A stretch of DNA of 64,000 nt from Variovorax sp. ZS18.2.2 (GTDB lineage Bacteria; Pseudomonadota; Gammaproteobacteria; Burkholderiales; Burkholderiaceae_C), in assembly GCF_024701975.1 (NCBI RefSeq), contig NZ_JANLNM010000001.1:558001-622000 (forward strand), read 5' to 3'. The translations under genes were made by a program, and so were the position numbers. The notes beneath the pieces are model-generated. The model was not told the origin of the DNA. It saw only the letters and a list, made by a program, of their open reading frames with translations, and ran no database searches. Shown here piece after piece: positions 1 through 7,545 of this stretch. Positions within the stretch are counted from its first letter, which is position 1. Every line of letters starts with the position of its first letter.

Positions 1-263
1 TGGTGCCCCATCACGGCAGCAAGACGTCGTCGAGCGAGGCGCTGCTCGATGCGGTGCGCCCGCGCATCGCGCTGGTTCAAGCGGGGTATCGCAACCGCTT
101 CGGGCACCCCGCCGGGGAGGTGGTCGCGCGCTACACGGAGCGGGGCGTGCGGTTGGTGGAGAGCGCGCGCTGCGGCGCGGCGCACTGGGTCAGCGAGCGG
201 CCGGCCGAGCTGGCCTGCGAGCGCGAGCGCCGCTCCCGTTACTGGCAGCACCGCGTGCCCTGA
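1..263 (+). CDS. comEC: ComEC/Rec2 competence protein, C-terminal fragment
   Basis: The gene is cut by the left window edge; only the last ~87 codons are visible, in the frame where GTG at 3 is an internal codon. The fragment opens with the PHHGSKTSSS motif, which is characteristic of the metallo-beta-lactamase-like C-terminal domain of ComEC/Rec2, the inner-membrane DNA-uptake channel. It is followed by the usual stretch in which R-I-A-L-V-Q-A-G-Y-R-N-R-F-G-H-P marks the end of that domain. The family assignment rests on this short domain only, because the transmembrane competence domain lies outside the window. The TGA at 261-263 is followed by about 200 bases without a convincing gene. Confidence 0.75.
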   Translation, partial: VPHHGSKTSSSEALLDAVRPRIALVQAGYRNRFGHPAGEVVARYTERGVRLVESARCGAAHWVSERPAELACERERRSRYWQHRVP

Positions 264-411
264 CGCGTGCCGACGCGCCGGTCGGGCAGCACCAGGGAAT
301 CCTCCAAAACTGTGAATAAATTGTTAAATGAAAGACCGCTTACTGGTTGTCACATCGCGCATTGAGGCGCCTGATGCGTTGTATCGTCCTGAAACAACAC
401 AAGGGGGCGTC

Positions 412-465
412 ATGCACGGCAGAGACAAGCTTCAACGCAGGTTCCTCGGCAGGCGGGCGCCATGA
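412..465 (+). CDS. 17-codon leader ORF coupled to the enoyl-CoA hydratase gene
   Basis: A short open frame, ATG at 412 to TGA at 463-465, encodes a very basic 17-residue peptide (MHGRDKLQRRFLGRRAP). It has a purine-rich ribosome site (aaggggg) a few bases upstream. Its stop codon overlaps the ATG of the following gene in an ATGA arrangement, which would allow translational coupling. The region upstream (about 306-335) is unusually AT-rich and is the likeliest promoter for both. No function is known; it may be a leader or simply a fortuitous frame. Confidence 0.35.
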   Translation: MHGRDKLQRRFLGRRAP

Positions 466-1289
466 CGTCGGCGGCCGTGCCTGCCATCACCAGCACCGGG
501 GCGGTTTCTTCCGTCCCTGCCGCGAAACTCCAGATGCACCGCGAGGGGGCGGTGCTGGTGCTGACCATCAGCAATCCCGCGGCGCGCAACACCGTCAATC
601 CATCGATCTACCGCGCGGCCGCCAAGGCGATACGCGCCGCCTCCCGCTTTCGCACCGTGCGCGCCATCGTGCTGACCGGGGAGGGCGAGCATTTCTGCGT
701 CGGCGGCGACCTGCGGCGGCTCGTGCGGCAGCGCAAGCTCCCGCAGGCCGAGCAGCTCGCGCACTCCGACGCCCTGAACGAATGGGTCATGGCGATGCAG
801 GAGGCGCCCCAGCCCGTCATCGCCGCGGTGGAAGGCACGGCGGCGGGCAGCGGCTTTTCGCTCTGCCTGGCCTGCGACCTGATCGTCGCGGCCGAGGATG
901 CGGAATTCGTGATGTCCAACGTCAACTTCGGCCTGTCTATCGACGGCGGCGGCACCGATTCGCTGGCGCGCTCGCTGCCGCCGCAGGCGGTGATCGAGAT
1001 ACTGCTGGGCGGCGCGGTCCACCACGCCCGCCGGCTCCATGACTGGGGCGTGGTGAACCGTATCGTGCCGCATGGAACCGCCTACGCCGTCGCGCTCGCC
1101 TGGGCGCAGAAGCTCGCGCAGGGTCCGTTCGACGTGCAGGCGCGCATCAAGGAGCTGGTCCATTCGGCGCGCGGGCGCAGCCGCCGCGAACAGCTCGACG
1201 CCGAGCGCGGCGTGCTCGTCGAGAGCCTCTACAGCGACGAAAGCGGCAAGCGAATCAAGGAATTCCTCGCCGCCCGCAAGAAGCGATAA
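462..1289 (+). CDS. Enoyl-CoA hydratase/isomerase family protein
   Basis: A crotonase-fold protein of 275 residues, a normal length for the family. Such enzymes hydrate or isomerise enoyl-CoA thioesters in the cytoplasm. The first oxyanion-hole region is visible as E-H-F-C-V-G-G-D-L (about residue 76) and the second as G-T-A-A-G-S-G-F-S-L (about 128). The following segment N-F-G-L-S-I-D-G-G-G-T aligns with the active-site loop, where classical hydratases carry a glutamate, but no Glu stands there, so the reaction may not be simple hydration. The first ~25 residues precede the crotonase fold, so translation could begin slightly downstream of 462. It stands alone between comEC and the ATP-grasp pair, so the substrate is unknown. 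Confidence 0.85.
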   Translation: MTSAAVPAITSTGAVSSVPAAKLQMHREGAVLVLTISNPAARNTVNPSIYRAAAKAIRAASRFRTVRAIVLTGEGEHFCVGGDLRRLVRQRKLPQAEQLAHSDALNEWVMAMQEAPQPVIAAVEGTAAGSGFSLCLACDLIVAAEDAEFVMSNVNFGLSIDGGGTDSLARSLPPQAVIEILLGGAVHHARRLHDWGVVNRIVPHGTAYAVALAWAQKLAQGPFDVQARIKELVHSARGRSRREQLDAERGVLVESLYSDESGKRIKEFLAARKKR

Positions 1290-1320
1290 CAGGGGTCCCA
1301 TTCGGGAAACACCGCGGAAC

Positions 1321-1398
1321 CGGCTCCGCCGGGCCGCAGGTGTTGCCCCCTGCAAGGGGGTTGGCGAAGCGACACGAAGTGCGCGAAGACTGGGGGTG
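1321..1398 (+). repeat. Short GC-rich intergenic repeat (copy 1)
   Basis: About 78 bp between the hydratase and ATP-grasp genes. It starts with ccgccgggccg and ends with gggggtgt, with an internal short hairpin (ccccctgcaaggggg at 1347-1361). The same end sequences and layout recur at 24986-25053. From memory, this type of element is common between genes of Variovorax and relatives; copy number has to be checked against a genome. Confidence 0.55.
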
Positions 1399-1454
1399 TA
1401 CCGATCTTTGGCCTCGAACTTGCTAAGCTATGGACCAAGGAGATTGGTCGTTCC

Positions 1455-2957
1455 ATGCACAAATTCGATGAGATGTATGAGCAGTTGCCCTATGCGGGGG
1501 CTGCAATCCGACAGCACTACAAGCGCTACGACCAATGGCTTGCGAAGCAACCCGGTGAGGTGATGCGATCGCGGCGTGAAGAGGCGGAAATGATTTTCCG
1601 CCGGGTCGGCATCACCTTCGCGGTGTATGGCGCCAAGGACGAAGACGGCTCGGGCACCGAGCGGCTCATTCCGTTCGACCTGTTGCCCCGCATCATTCCC
1701 GCCCACGAGTGGGACAGCATGGAAAAGGGGCTGGTGCAGCGGGTCACCGCGCTCAACCGCTTCCTGCACGACGTCTACCACGACCAGGAAATCATCAAGG
1801 CCGGCATCATCCCGGCCGAGCAGATCCTGAACAACGCGCAGTTCCGCCCCGAGATGATGGGCGTGAGCGTCCCGCACAACATCTACTCGAACATCGCCGG
1901 CATCGACATCGTGCGCGCCCCCGATGCCGACGGCAACGGCGAGTACTACGTGCTCGAAGACAACCTGCGGGTGCCCAGCGGCGTGAGCTACATGCTGGAA
2001 AACCGCAAGATGATGATGCGGCTCTTCCCGGAGCTGTTCAACCAGAACCGCATCGCGCCGGTCGCGCACTATCCCGACCTGCTGCTCGAAACGCTGCGCG
2101 CGAGCGCGCCGGCCGCCACGGCCGAGCCCACGGTGGTGGTGCTCACGCCCGGCATGTACAACAGCGCCTACTTCGAGCACGCCTTCCTCGCGCAGCAGAT
2201 GGGCATCGAACTGGTCGAGGGGCAGGACCTCTCCGTCAAGGACGACTTCGTCTACATGCGCACAACGCGCGGGCCGCGGCGCGTCGACGTGATCTACCGC
2301 CGCGTCGACGACGACTTCCTCGACCCCGACGTGTTCCGCTCGACCTCCACGCTCGGCACGGCCGGCCTGATGCGCGCCTACCGCGCGGGCAACGTCGTGA
2401 TCTGCAATGCGGTGGGCACCGGCGTGGCCGACGACAAGTCGATCTACCCCTACGTGCCCAAGATGATCGAGTTCTACCTCGGCGAAAAGCCGATCCTGAA
2501 GAACGTGCCGACCTACATGTGCCGCAACAAGGACGAGCTGCAGTACACACTCGACAACATGAAGGACCTGGTCGTCAAGGAAGTGCACGGGGCAGGCGGC
2601 TACGGCATGCTGATCGGCCCGGCCGCCACGCAGGCCGAGATCGAGGACTTCAAGAAGGCCGTGATCGCCAAGCCCGATGGCTACATCGCGCAGCCCACGC
2701 TGAGCCTGTCGACTTCGCCGACCTTCGTGGATGCCGGCATCGCGCCGCGCCACATCGACCTGCGGCCCTTCGTGCTCTCGGGCAAGGAAGTGCAGATGGT
2801 GCCCGGCGGCCTCACGCGCGTGGCGCTGAAAGAAGGTTCGCTGGTGGTCAACTCGTCGCAGGGCGGCGGCACCAAGGACACCTGGATTCTCGAAGCCGAC
2901 CGCACGCCCAAGCCCAAGGCGCCCGCGTCGCAATCGCAGACGCAAAGCCAATCGTAG
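1455..2957 (+). CDS. Circularly permuted ATP-grasp type 2 protein
   Basis: A 500-residue cytoplasmic protein with the hallmark sequence of the circularly permuted ATP-grasp family (PF14403/PF04174 type). Its N-terminal M-Y-E-Q-L and later Y-V-L-E-D-N-L-R-V-P-S-G-V-S-Y are near-invariant in the family, as are the K-E-V-H-G-A-G-G-Y-G-M nucleotide-binding region and the R-H-I-D-L-R-P-F segment near the end. Members are predicted to form an amide or peptide bond using ATP, but the product is not established. An aaggag ribosome site precedes the ATG by about eight bases. The gene is followed after 13 bases by the alpha-E gene, its constant neighbour in many proteobacteria, so the two should be co-transcribed. 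The Ser/Gln-rich tail (S-Q-T-Q-S-Q-S) is dispensable-looking. Confidence 0.9.
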   Translation: MHKFDEMYEQLPYAGAAIRQHYKRYDQWLAKQPGEVMRSRREEAEMIFRRVGITFAVYGAKDEDGSGTERLIPFDLLPRIIPAHEWDSMEKGLVQRVTALNRFLHDVYHDQEIIKAGIIPAEQILNNAQFRPEMMGVSVPHNIYSNIAGIDIVRAPDADGNGEYYVLEDNLRVPSGVSYMLENRKMMMRLFPELFNQNRIAPVAHYPDLLLETLRASAPAATAEPTVVVLTPGMYNSAYFEHAFLAQQMGIELVEGQDLSVKDDFVYMRTTRGPRRVDVIYRRVDDDFLDPDVFRSTSTLGTAGLMRAYRAGNVVICNAVGTGVADDKSIYPYVPKMIEFYLGEKPILKNVPTYMCRNKDELQYTLDNMKDLVVKEVHGAGGYGMLIGPAATQAEIEDFKKAVIAKPDGYIAQPTLSLSTSPTFVDAGIAPRHIDLRPFVLSGKEVQMVPGGLTRVALKEGSLVVNSSQGGGTKDTWILEADRTPKPKAPASQSQTQSQS

Positions 2958-2970
2958 TAGGAGCCCCACG

Positions 2971-3927
2971 ATGCTGTCCCGCACCGCCGACCATCTCTAC
3001 TGGATGTCCCGCTACACCGAGCGCGCCGAGAACACCGCGCGCATGCTCGACGTCAACTACCAGACCTCGCTCCTGCCGCAGTCGGCCGAAGTGGCCAAGT
3101 ACGGCTGGCAGGGCGTGCTGTCCATCAGCGAACTGCTGCCGCTGTACAACAAGAAGTACGAGCAGATCACGCCCCACGACGTGATGGAGTTCATGGTCAA
3201 GGACGAGAGCAATGCCTCGTCGATCGTCTCCTGCCTCAAGGCCGCGCGCGAGAACGCACGCGCCGTGCGCGGCGCGCTCACCACCGAGGCCTGGGAAACG
3301 CAGAACACCACCTGGCTCGAAGTCAACCGCATGCTGCGCGCGGGCGATTTCGAACGCGACCCGGGCCAGTTCTTCGAATGGGTCAAGTTCCGCTCGCACC
3401 TCTCGCGCGGCGTGACGCTGGGCACGATGCTGCAGGACGAGGCCTTCTACTTCTCGCGCCTGGGCACTTTCCTCGAACGCGCCGACAACACCGCGCGGCT
3501 GGTGGACGTGAAGTTCCACGCGCTCAACAGCGAGTTCTTCGGCGCCGCCACCGAGGAAGACCAGGAGTACGACTTCTATCACTGGAGCGCGATCCTGCGC
3601 AGCGTCTCGGCCTTCGAGGTCTATCGCAAGGTGTACCGCGACGTGATCAAGCCCGAGCGCGTGGCCGAGTTGCTGATTCTTCGTGCGGACATGCCGCGCT
3701 CGCTGCACGCGAGCCTGGCCGAGGTGGTCAACAACCTCGCGAAGGTGCAGAACGAGCAGAGCGCCGAAACGCAGCGCCGCGCCGGCAAGCTGCTGGCCGA
3801 CCTGCAGTACGCGCGGGTCGACGAGATCCTGGCGACCGGGTTGCATGCGTATCTCACGCAGTTCCTCGACCGCGTGAACGAGCTGGGCGGGCGCATCAGC
3901 CAGGACTTCCTGGTTCCCGCGCACTGA
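2971..3927 (+). CDS. Alpha-E domain protein (partner of ATP-grasp protein)
   Basis: A 318-residue, mostly helical protein of the alpha-E family (PF04168), starting with the diagnostic M-L-S-R-T-A-D-H-L-Y-W-M-S-R-Y-T-E-R-A-E-N-T-A-R. It carries a second copy of the R-A-D-N-T-A-R motif near residue 170. Family members are almost always encoded directly after a circularly permuted ATP-grasp gene and often before a transglutaminase gene. Here the first partner is present but no transglutaminase follows, because the next gene is on the other strand. The biochemical role is unknown; a peptide-modification function is the usual prediction. A ggagccc ribosome site precedes the start. Confidence 0.9.
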   Translation: MLSRTADHLYWMSRYTERAENTARMLDVNYQTSLLPQSAEVAKYGWQGVLSISELLPLYNKKYEQITPHDVMEFMVKDESNASSIVSCLKAARENARAVRGALTTEAWETQNTTWLEVNRMLRAGDFERDPGQFFEWVKFRSHLSRGVTLGTMLQDEAFYFSRLGTFLERADNTARLVDVKFHALNSEFFGAATEEDQEYDFYHWSAILRSVSAFEVYRKVYRDVIKPERVAELLILRADMPRSLHASLAEVVNNLAKVQNEQSAETQRRAGKLLADLQYARVDEILATGLHAYLTQFLDRVNELGGRISQDFLVPAH

Positions 3928-3955
3928 GTGCGGGCGGATGGACCGGCGGTTGCCC

Positions 3956-5113
3956 TCAGCCCGCCGCGTTCATCGCATAGAGGCTCGCGCATCCGTAGTC
4001 GGTGCGCACGCCGATCGCATCGTTGCCGATCCAGGCGATGGCGCAGCGCTTGATCACATGATCGACCGCAAAGCGCAGCAGCGATTTCATGGTGGCGAAC
4101 TCGAACACTTCGATGTGACCGCGATACGCAACGGCCAGGCGCTCGCCTGAAGGGTCGAGCGCGAAATCGCTGTTCGCCAAGTCACCAAGATCGGGCCAGT
4201 CCGCGCGCGGCGCGGCGGTTTCCATGTCGAAGCAGTGCAGGGCCCAGCCGCCGTATTGCTCCTTGGCGAGCAGCCAGCGCCCATCGGGCGTGAAGCCCAG
4301 CTTGGTGATCATTTCGAAATCGCCTTTCCATGGCGGCCTGGCGGTGCCGCCGGCCACGTCCAGGAACTGCACTTCGCCGGCTTGCACGCAGAAGGCGAGA
4401 ACGCCTTGCGAGGACAGCGCGCCTTCCATCTGCGGCGTGTGTCCGCCGTGAAGCTGGGGGTGTGCTTCGTGCCTGAGGAGGTCGTTGCTGCCCGCCGAAA
4501 GCGACAGGTCGCGCACCACCAGCTCCGGCTGCGCGAACCACGCGGCGCGCGTGCCCGCGACGCTCAGGAAGCTCGCGGGTTCGCGGTTGTTTTTGGCAAG
4601 GGTTTCGAAGGTGCGCGTGGCCGGCGACCAGGCCAGTACACCGTGGTCGGCCCGCAAGAGCAAGCGGTCCAGCGCCGGCGCGTACTGGGCGTTCCAGATC
4701 AGCGTGTTCTCTGGGGCCTCGAAGGCATCGGTCTCTTGCGCCTGCGCGCTGATGACCACCAGTTGGTCTCTGCCCGCAGCCTGGCGATGCACGTCGGAGA
4801 CGAGATTGCGGCTGCACAGGAGCTGGCCCTTGAAATCGGCAATCGGCATCGCGCCCGTGTAGCCCTGGCCAAGGTAGCGGTGCATGCGCGGCTCGCCGGC
4901 GCGGGCCTCGGGGTTGACGAGCACGAAGCCCTTCTTGAGCCGCGACCATTCCTCTTTCATCGCATGGGCGACGGCGGCCTTGGCATCGCCCTGGGATTTG
5001 GTGCTTTCCTTTTCCTTGCCGGGCGCGCCGGCACGAACGATCACGTCGGCGCCTTCGCAGCGCGTGGCCCATGTCTTGCCGGCAGGGTCAAGAAGAACGC
5101 GGGTACGGGTCAT
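3956..5113 (-). CDS. WGR-like domain plus beta-propeller protein
   Basis: This 385-residue protein lacks a signal peptide and should be cytoplasmic. Residues about 5-68 resemble a WGR domain: K-T-W at residue 13, a short beta-rich core, then an amphipathic helix ending in L-K-K-G-F-V. The Trp-Gly-Arg signature itself is degenerate (R-A-G-A-P-G where R-W-G-R-I-G is expected). The remaining ~300 residues contain repeated WD40-like blades, for example D-G-R-W-L-L-A-K near residue 290 and S-G-E-R-L-A-V-A-Y near 335. WGR domains bind nucleic acid in PARP/MolR proteins, so a nucleic-acid-linked scaffold is possible, but this is inference. It is convergent with the alpha-E gene (28 bases between stops). 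No specific function can be named. Confidence 0.6.
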   Translation of the reverse strand: MTRTRVLLDPAGKTWATRCEGADVIVRAGAPGKEKESTKSQGDAKAAVAHAMKEEWSRLKKGFVLVNPEARAGEPRMHRYLGQGYTGAMPIADFKGQLLCSRNLVSDVHRQAAGRDQLVVISAQAQETDAFEAPENTLIWNAQYAPALDRLLLRADHGVLAWSPATRTFETLAKNNREPASFLSVAGTRAAWFAQPELVVRDLSLSAGSNDLLRHEAHPQLHGGHTPQMEGALSSQGVLAFCVQAGEVQFLDVAGGTARPPWKGDFEMITKLGFTPDGRWLLAKEQYGGWALHCFDMETAAPRADWPDLGDLANSDFALDPSGERLAVAYRGHIEVFEFATMKSLLRFAVDHVIKRCAIAWIGNDAIGVRTDYGCASLYAMNAAG

Positions 5114-5182
5114 GAAGGGATGCTCCGGAACGTAGAGGAATCGGATCAGGCACGAGGCCCGTTGGCAGCGTTGCCAGCGCTC

Positions 5183-6907
5183 TCAGCGCGAGAACGACTC
5201 TACCGCCACCGGGATCGTCGGCGCCTGCCAGCGGTAAGTGTCGCTCAGCACATTGCGCTCGGGCATCTGCCCGCTCCATCGAATCCTGAGCAGGTCCATC
5301 AGCGCCCACCCCGTCCAGTCCGCGCGAAAGGGCTGCTGCTGCGCGGCGGCGCTCGGCAGCGGCTCCCGGTTGCGCCAGATGACCGTCGGAATGCGGTAGC
5401 CCGACGCGGTCGATGGGCTGTGGCCCGCGCGGTCGCTGCCGTGGCCGACCTCCTGGCCGTGGTCCGACAGGTACATCCAGGCGCGGTCCTCGCCCGGCTT
5501 GCCCGCGCTGCGCGTCTGCTGCAGCAGCTCCGACACCACGAAGTCGTGGTACAGCAGCGCCGCGTCGTACTCCTGGCGAAAACGGCGCACCCAGGCCGAT
5601 CGGCCGTCCTTCACCAAGCCGTTCTCGACCGCATCGACGTCGTCGTCGAACGGGTTGGCGTTCTCGGGAAAGCGCAGGCTGTAGTGCGGGTGCGCGCCCA
5701 TCAGGTGGACCACGATGAGCTTGCGGTCGCTGCTCGTGTCCGCAAAGGCTTCCTGCACGCAGTCGAGGATCTCGCCGTCCAGCGAGGCACTGGCGCGGCC
5801 CGGCGTGCGGTTGACCATGTCCACCACGTCTGCGAGACGCGCATGCTGCTGCTCGATGGCGAGGTCGTCGTGGTTGCTGATCCACCAGACCTTGTAGCCG
5901 GCGGCGCGCGCCAGCGCCAAGAGGTGCGGCGGGTTCTCGCCGTTCTCGGGGTGGGGCAGGCCGAAGTGAAACATGTTGCGCAACGCGGGCAGGGTGCTCG
6001 CATCCACCGACCATGCGTTCTTCAGCACCGCCATCTGCTCGCCGGCCTGCGCCTTGTGCGCCAGCAGGCGCGGCGTGGTCGGGCGGCCGTAGCCGTAGAG
6101 GGCCATGTTGTCGCGGTTGATGCTGTCGGTGATGACCAGCACCACCGTCGACGGGCCGGCCTGCAAGGCGACGGGGCCGATGGCCTTCGCCTGCGCCATC
6201 AGGCGGTCGCGCACCTTCTCCTGGTCGGCCCAGGCGCCGCGCAGCGTGTGCACCGACTGCGACCAGCCGGCCCAGAAGATCGCGGGATGCAGCCGGCGCC
6301 ACGGCTTGCTCGCATAGGCCACGCAGACGATCAGCAGGAGAGCGAGCACCAGCGATCGAACCCGGAGCGATGACCTTGCGCGCACGGAAGACGTGCCTGC
6401 ATCGAAGGCCGCGCCGCGCCGCGCGAACATGCCCACGAGCACGCCGGCCACTGCGAGCGCGCCCGACCAGATGACCGCGGAGCGCCAATGCATCCACAGG
6501 TATTCCGAACTCTCGCGTGCGTTGGTGTTGGCCGCGGCGCCGAGCACCATCGCGCCGTCGGGCGCGGCCTGGTAGGTGTCGAGCAGGTAGGCGCGCACCG
6601 CGGCGTCGAGCGCGAAGCCCATGGCCCAGAGCCACACGAGCACCGTTCGCACGCTTCGCATCCGCGCGCTGCGGATGGGCCATGCGAGCCACAGCACCAT
6701 CGGCGCGGCGAGCACCGCGAGCTGGGCGATGCGGTGGCCGTCGTGGCCCAGGGCGATCAGTGCGAGCAGCGTGGCGCCGACCCCGCCGCAGGCGAACAGG
6801 GCGCTCTTGCGGGATGCTGCGGTCCGCGGAGCGGGTGCGTCGGAGGGGAGGGAAGTCAAACGGGCAACGCGGCAAGTCGGAGGCGTGCGCATTCTGCGTC
6901 GGCGCAT
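5183..6907 (-). CDS. Phosphoethanolamine transferase-like inner-membrane sulfatase-fold enzyme
   Basis: A 574-residue protein with an N-terminal membrane domain of about five helices (roughly residues 35-200) and a periplasmic alkaline-phosphatase-fold domain. This is the architecture of EptA/CptA enzymes that move phosphoethanolamine from phosphatidylethanolamine to lipid A or other glycans. Visible motifs are D-S-I-N-R-D-N-M-A-L-Y-G-Y at the nucleophile loop, H-L-M-G-A-H-P-H-Y, and the metal-binding L-S-D-H-G-Q-E-V-G-H-G. The nucleophile loop reads D-S where classical enzymes read E-T or E-S, so a conserved metal-ligand Glu appears to be Asp. The start is uncertain: ATGs at codons 1 and 6 both lack a clear ribosome site. 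The acceptor cannot be told from sequence. Confidence 0.75.
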   Translation of the reverse strand: MRRRRMRTPPTCRVARLTSLPSDAPAPRTAASRKSALFACGGVGATLLALIALGHDGHRIAQLAVLAAPMVLWLAWPIRSARMRSVRTVLVWLWAMGFALDAAVRAYLLDTYQAAPDGAMVLGAAANTNARESSEYLWMHWRSAVIWSGALAVAGVLVGMFARRGAAFDAGTSSVRARSSLRVRSLVLALLLIVCVAYASKPWRRLHPAIFWAGWSQSVHTLRGAWADQEKVRDRLMAQAKAIGPVALQAGPSTVVLVITDSINRDNMALYGYGRPTTPRLLAHKAQAGEQMAVLKNAWSVDASTLPALRNMFHFGLPHPENGENPPHLLALARAAGYKVWWISNHDDLAIEQQHARLADVVDMVNRTPGRASASLDGEILDCVQEAFADTSSDRKLIVVHLMGAHPHYSLRFPENANPFDDDVDAVENGLVKDGRSAWVRRFRQEYDAALLYHDFVVSELLQQTRSAGKPGEDRAWMYLSDHGQEVGHGSDRAGHSPSTASGYRIPTVIWRNREPLPSAAAQQQPFRADWTGWALMDLLRIRWSGQMPERNVLSDTYRWQAPTIPVAVESFSR

Positions 6908-7067
6908 GCGTGGCGACGCCCAGTGCCCCGATGGTCGCGGGGGCTATACGGCGAACCTCGGGATATCCCCGCGGAACTTATCGCGCTTCATGGCCCCAGA
7001 AGGGCTCGCCCGACAAGGCACGGCCTTGCCCGACACGCTCGATCCCCCAGAAAGGAAACCTCCCTCC

Positions 7068-7532
7068 ATGTTCAGATTCACCCGGCTGCCCGCGCTCCTG
7101 CTCGCCTTCGTCCTCTCGTGGATGGCCCTGCCTTCCGCGATGGCCGCACCCCAGAAACAGATGGTCAGCGCCGCGGTCGGCACACTGAACATGCGCACCG
7201 GCCCCGGCCAGCGCTACGAGTTCCACTGGACGGTGAGCAAGGGCTATCCGTTCCGCGTCATCGGCCGTAAGGGCGATTGGCTGCGAGTCAGCGACTTCGA
7301 GAACGACAAGGCCTGGATCTACCGGCCGATGACCAGCAAGACGCCGCACCATGTGGTGAAGGCGAAGGCGGTCGTGCTGCGCAGGTCACCGAACGCGCGA
7401 AGCCCGGTCGTGAAGCGGGCCGCTTACGGCGATGTGTTGCGAACCCTCGAACGCCGCGGCGACTGGGTCAAGGTCACGCACGAAGGCGGCGGCACCGGGT
7501 GGGTGGCGCGGCGCCTGGTCTGGGGCTGGTAG
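7068..7532 (+). CDS. Secreted SH3 domain protein
   Basis: A 154-residue protein with a clear Sec signal peptide (M-F-R-F-T-R-L-P-A-L-L-L-A-F, cleavage near A-M-A-A) and two bacterial SH3 repeats. The first is G-T-L-N-M-R-T-G-P-G-Q near residue 40; the second is A-V-V-L-R-R-S-P-N-A-R-S-P near residue 105, each ending in a W-V/W-L strand. Such proteins are periplasmic and usually bind peptidoglycan or metal-stressed envelope components. The ATG at 7068 was chosen because aaagga lies about ten bases upstream and the signal peptide begins there; the reading frame is open further upstream, but that part is GC-rich spacer. It converges with glpK, 13 bases apart. Confidence 0.8.
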   Translation: MFRFTRLPALLLAFVLSWMALPSAMAAPQKQMVSAAVGTLNMRTGPGQRYEFHWTVSKGYPFRVIGRKGDWLRVSDFENDKAWIYRPMTSKTPHHVVKAKAVVLRRSPNARSPVVKRAAYGDVLRTLERRGDWVKVTHEGGGTGWVARRLVWGW

Positions 7533-7545
7533 CCAGTAGCGAGCC

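Noticed and set aside
1428..2984. A 518-codon minus-strand frame opposite the ATP-grasp gene
   Set aside because: The ATP-grasp product is strongly conserved. The antisense frame is a His/Val/Asp-rich shadow caused by third-position GC bias.
4235..6373. A 712-codon open frame on the plus strand opposite the WGR-propeller and phosphoethanolamine-transferase-like genes
   Set aside because: It spans two well-supported minus-strand genes, its composition is His/Arg/Ala-rich as expected of a high-GC antisense frame, and it matches no recognisable domain.
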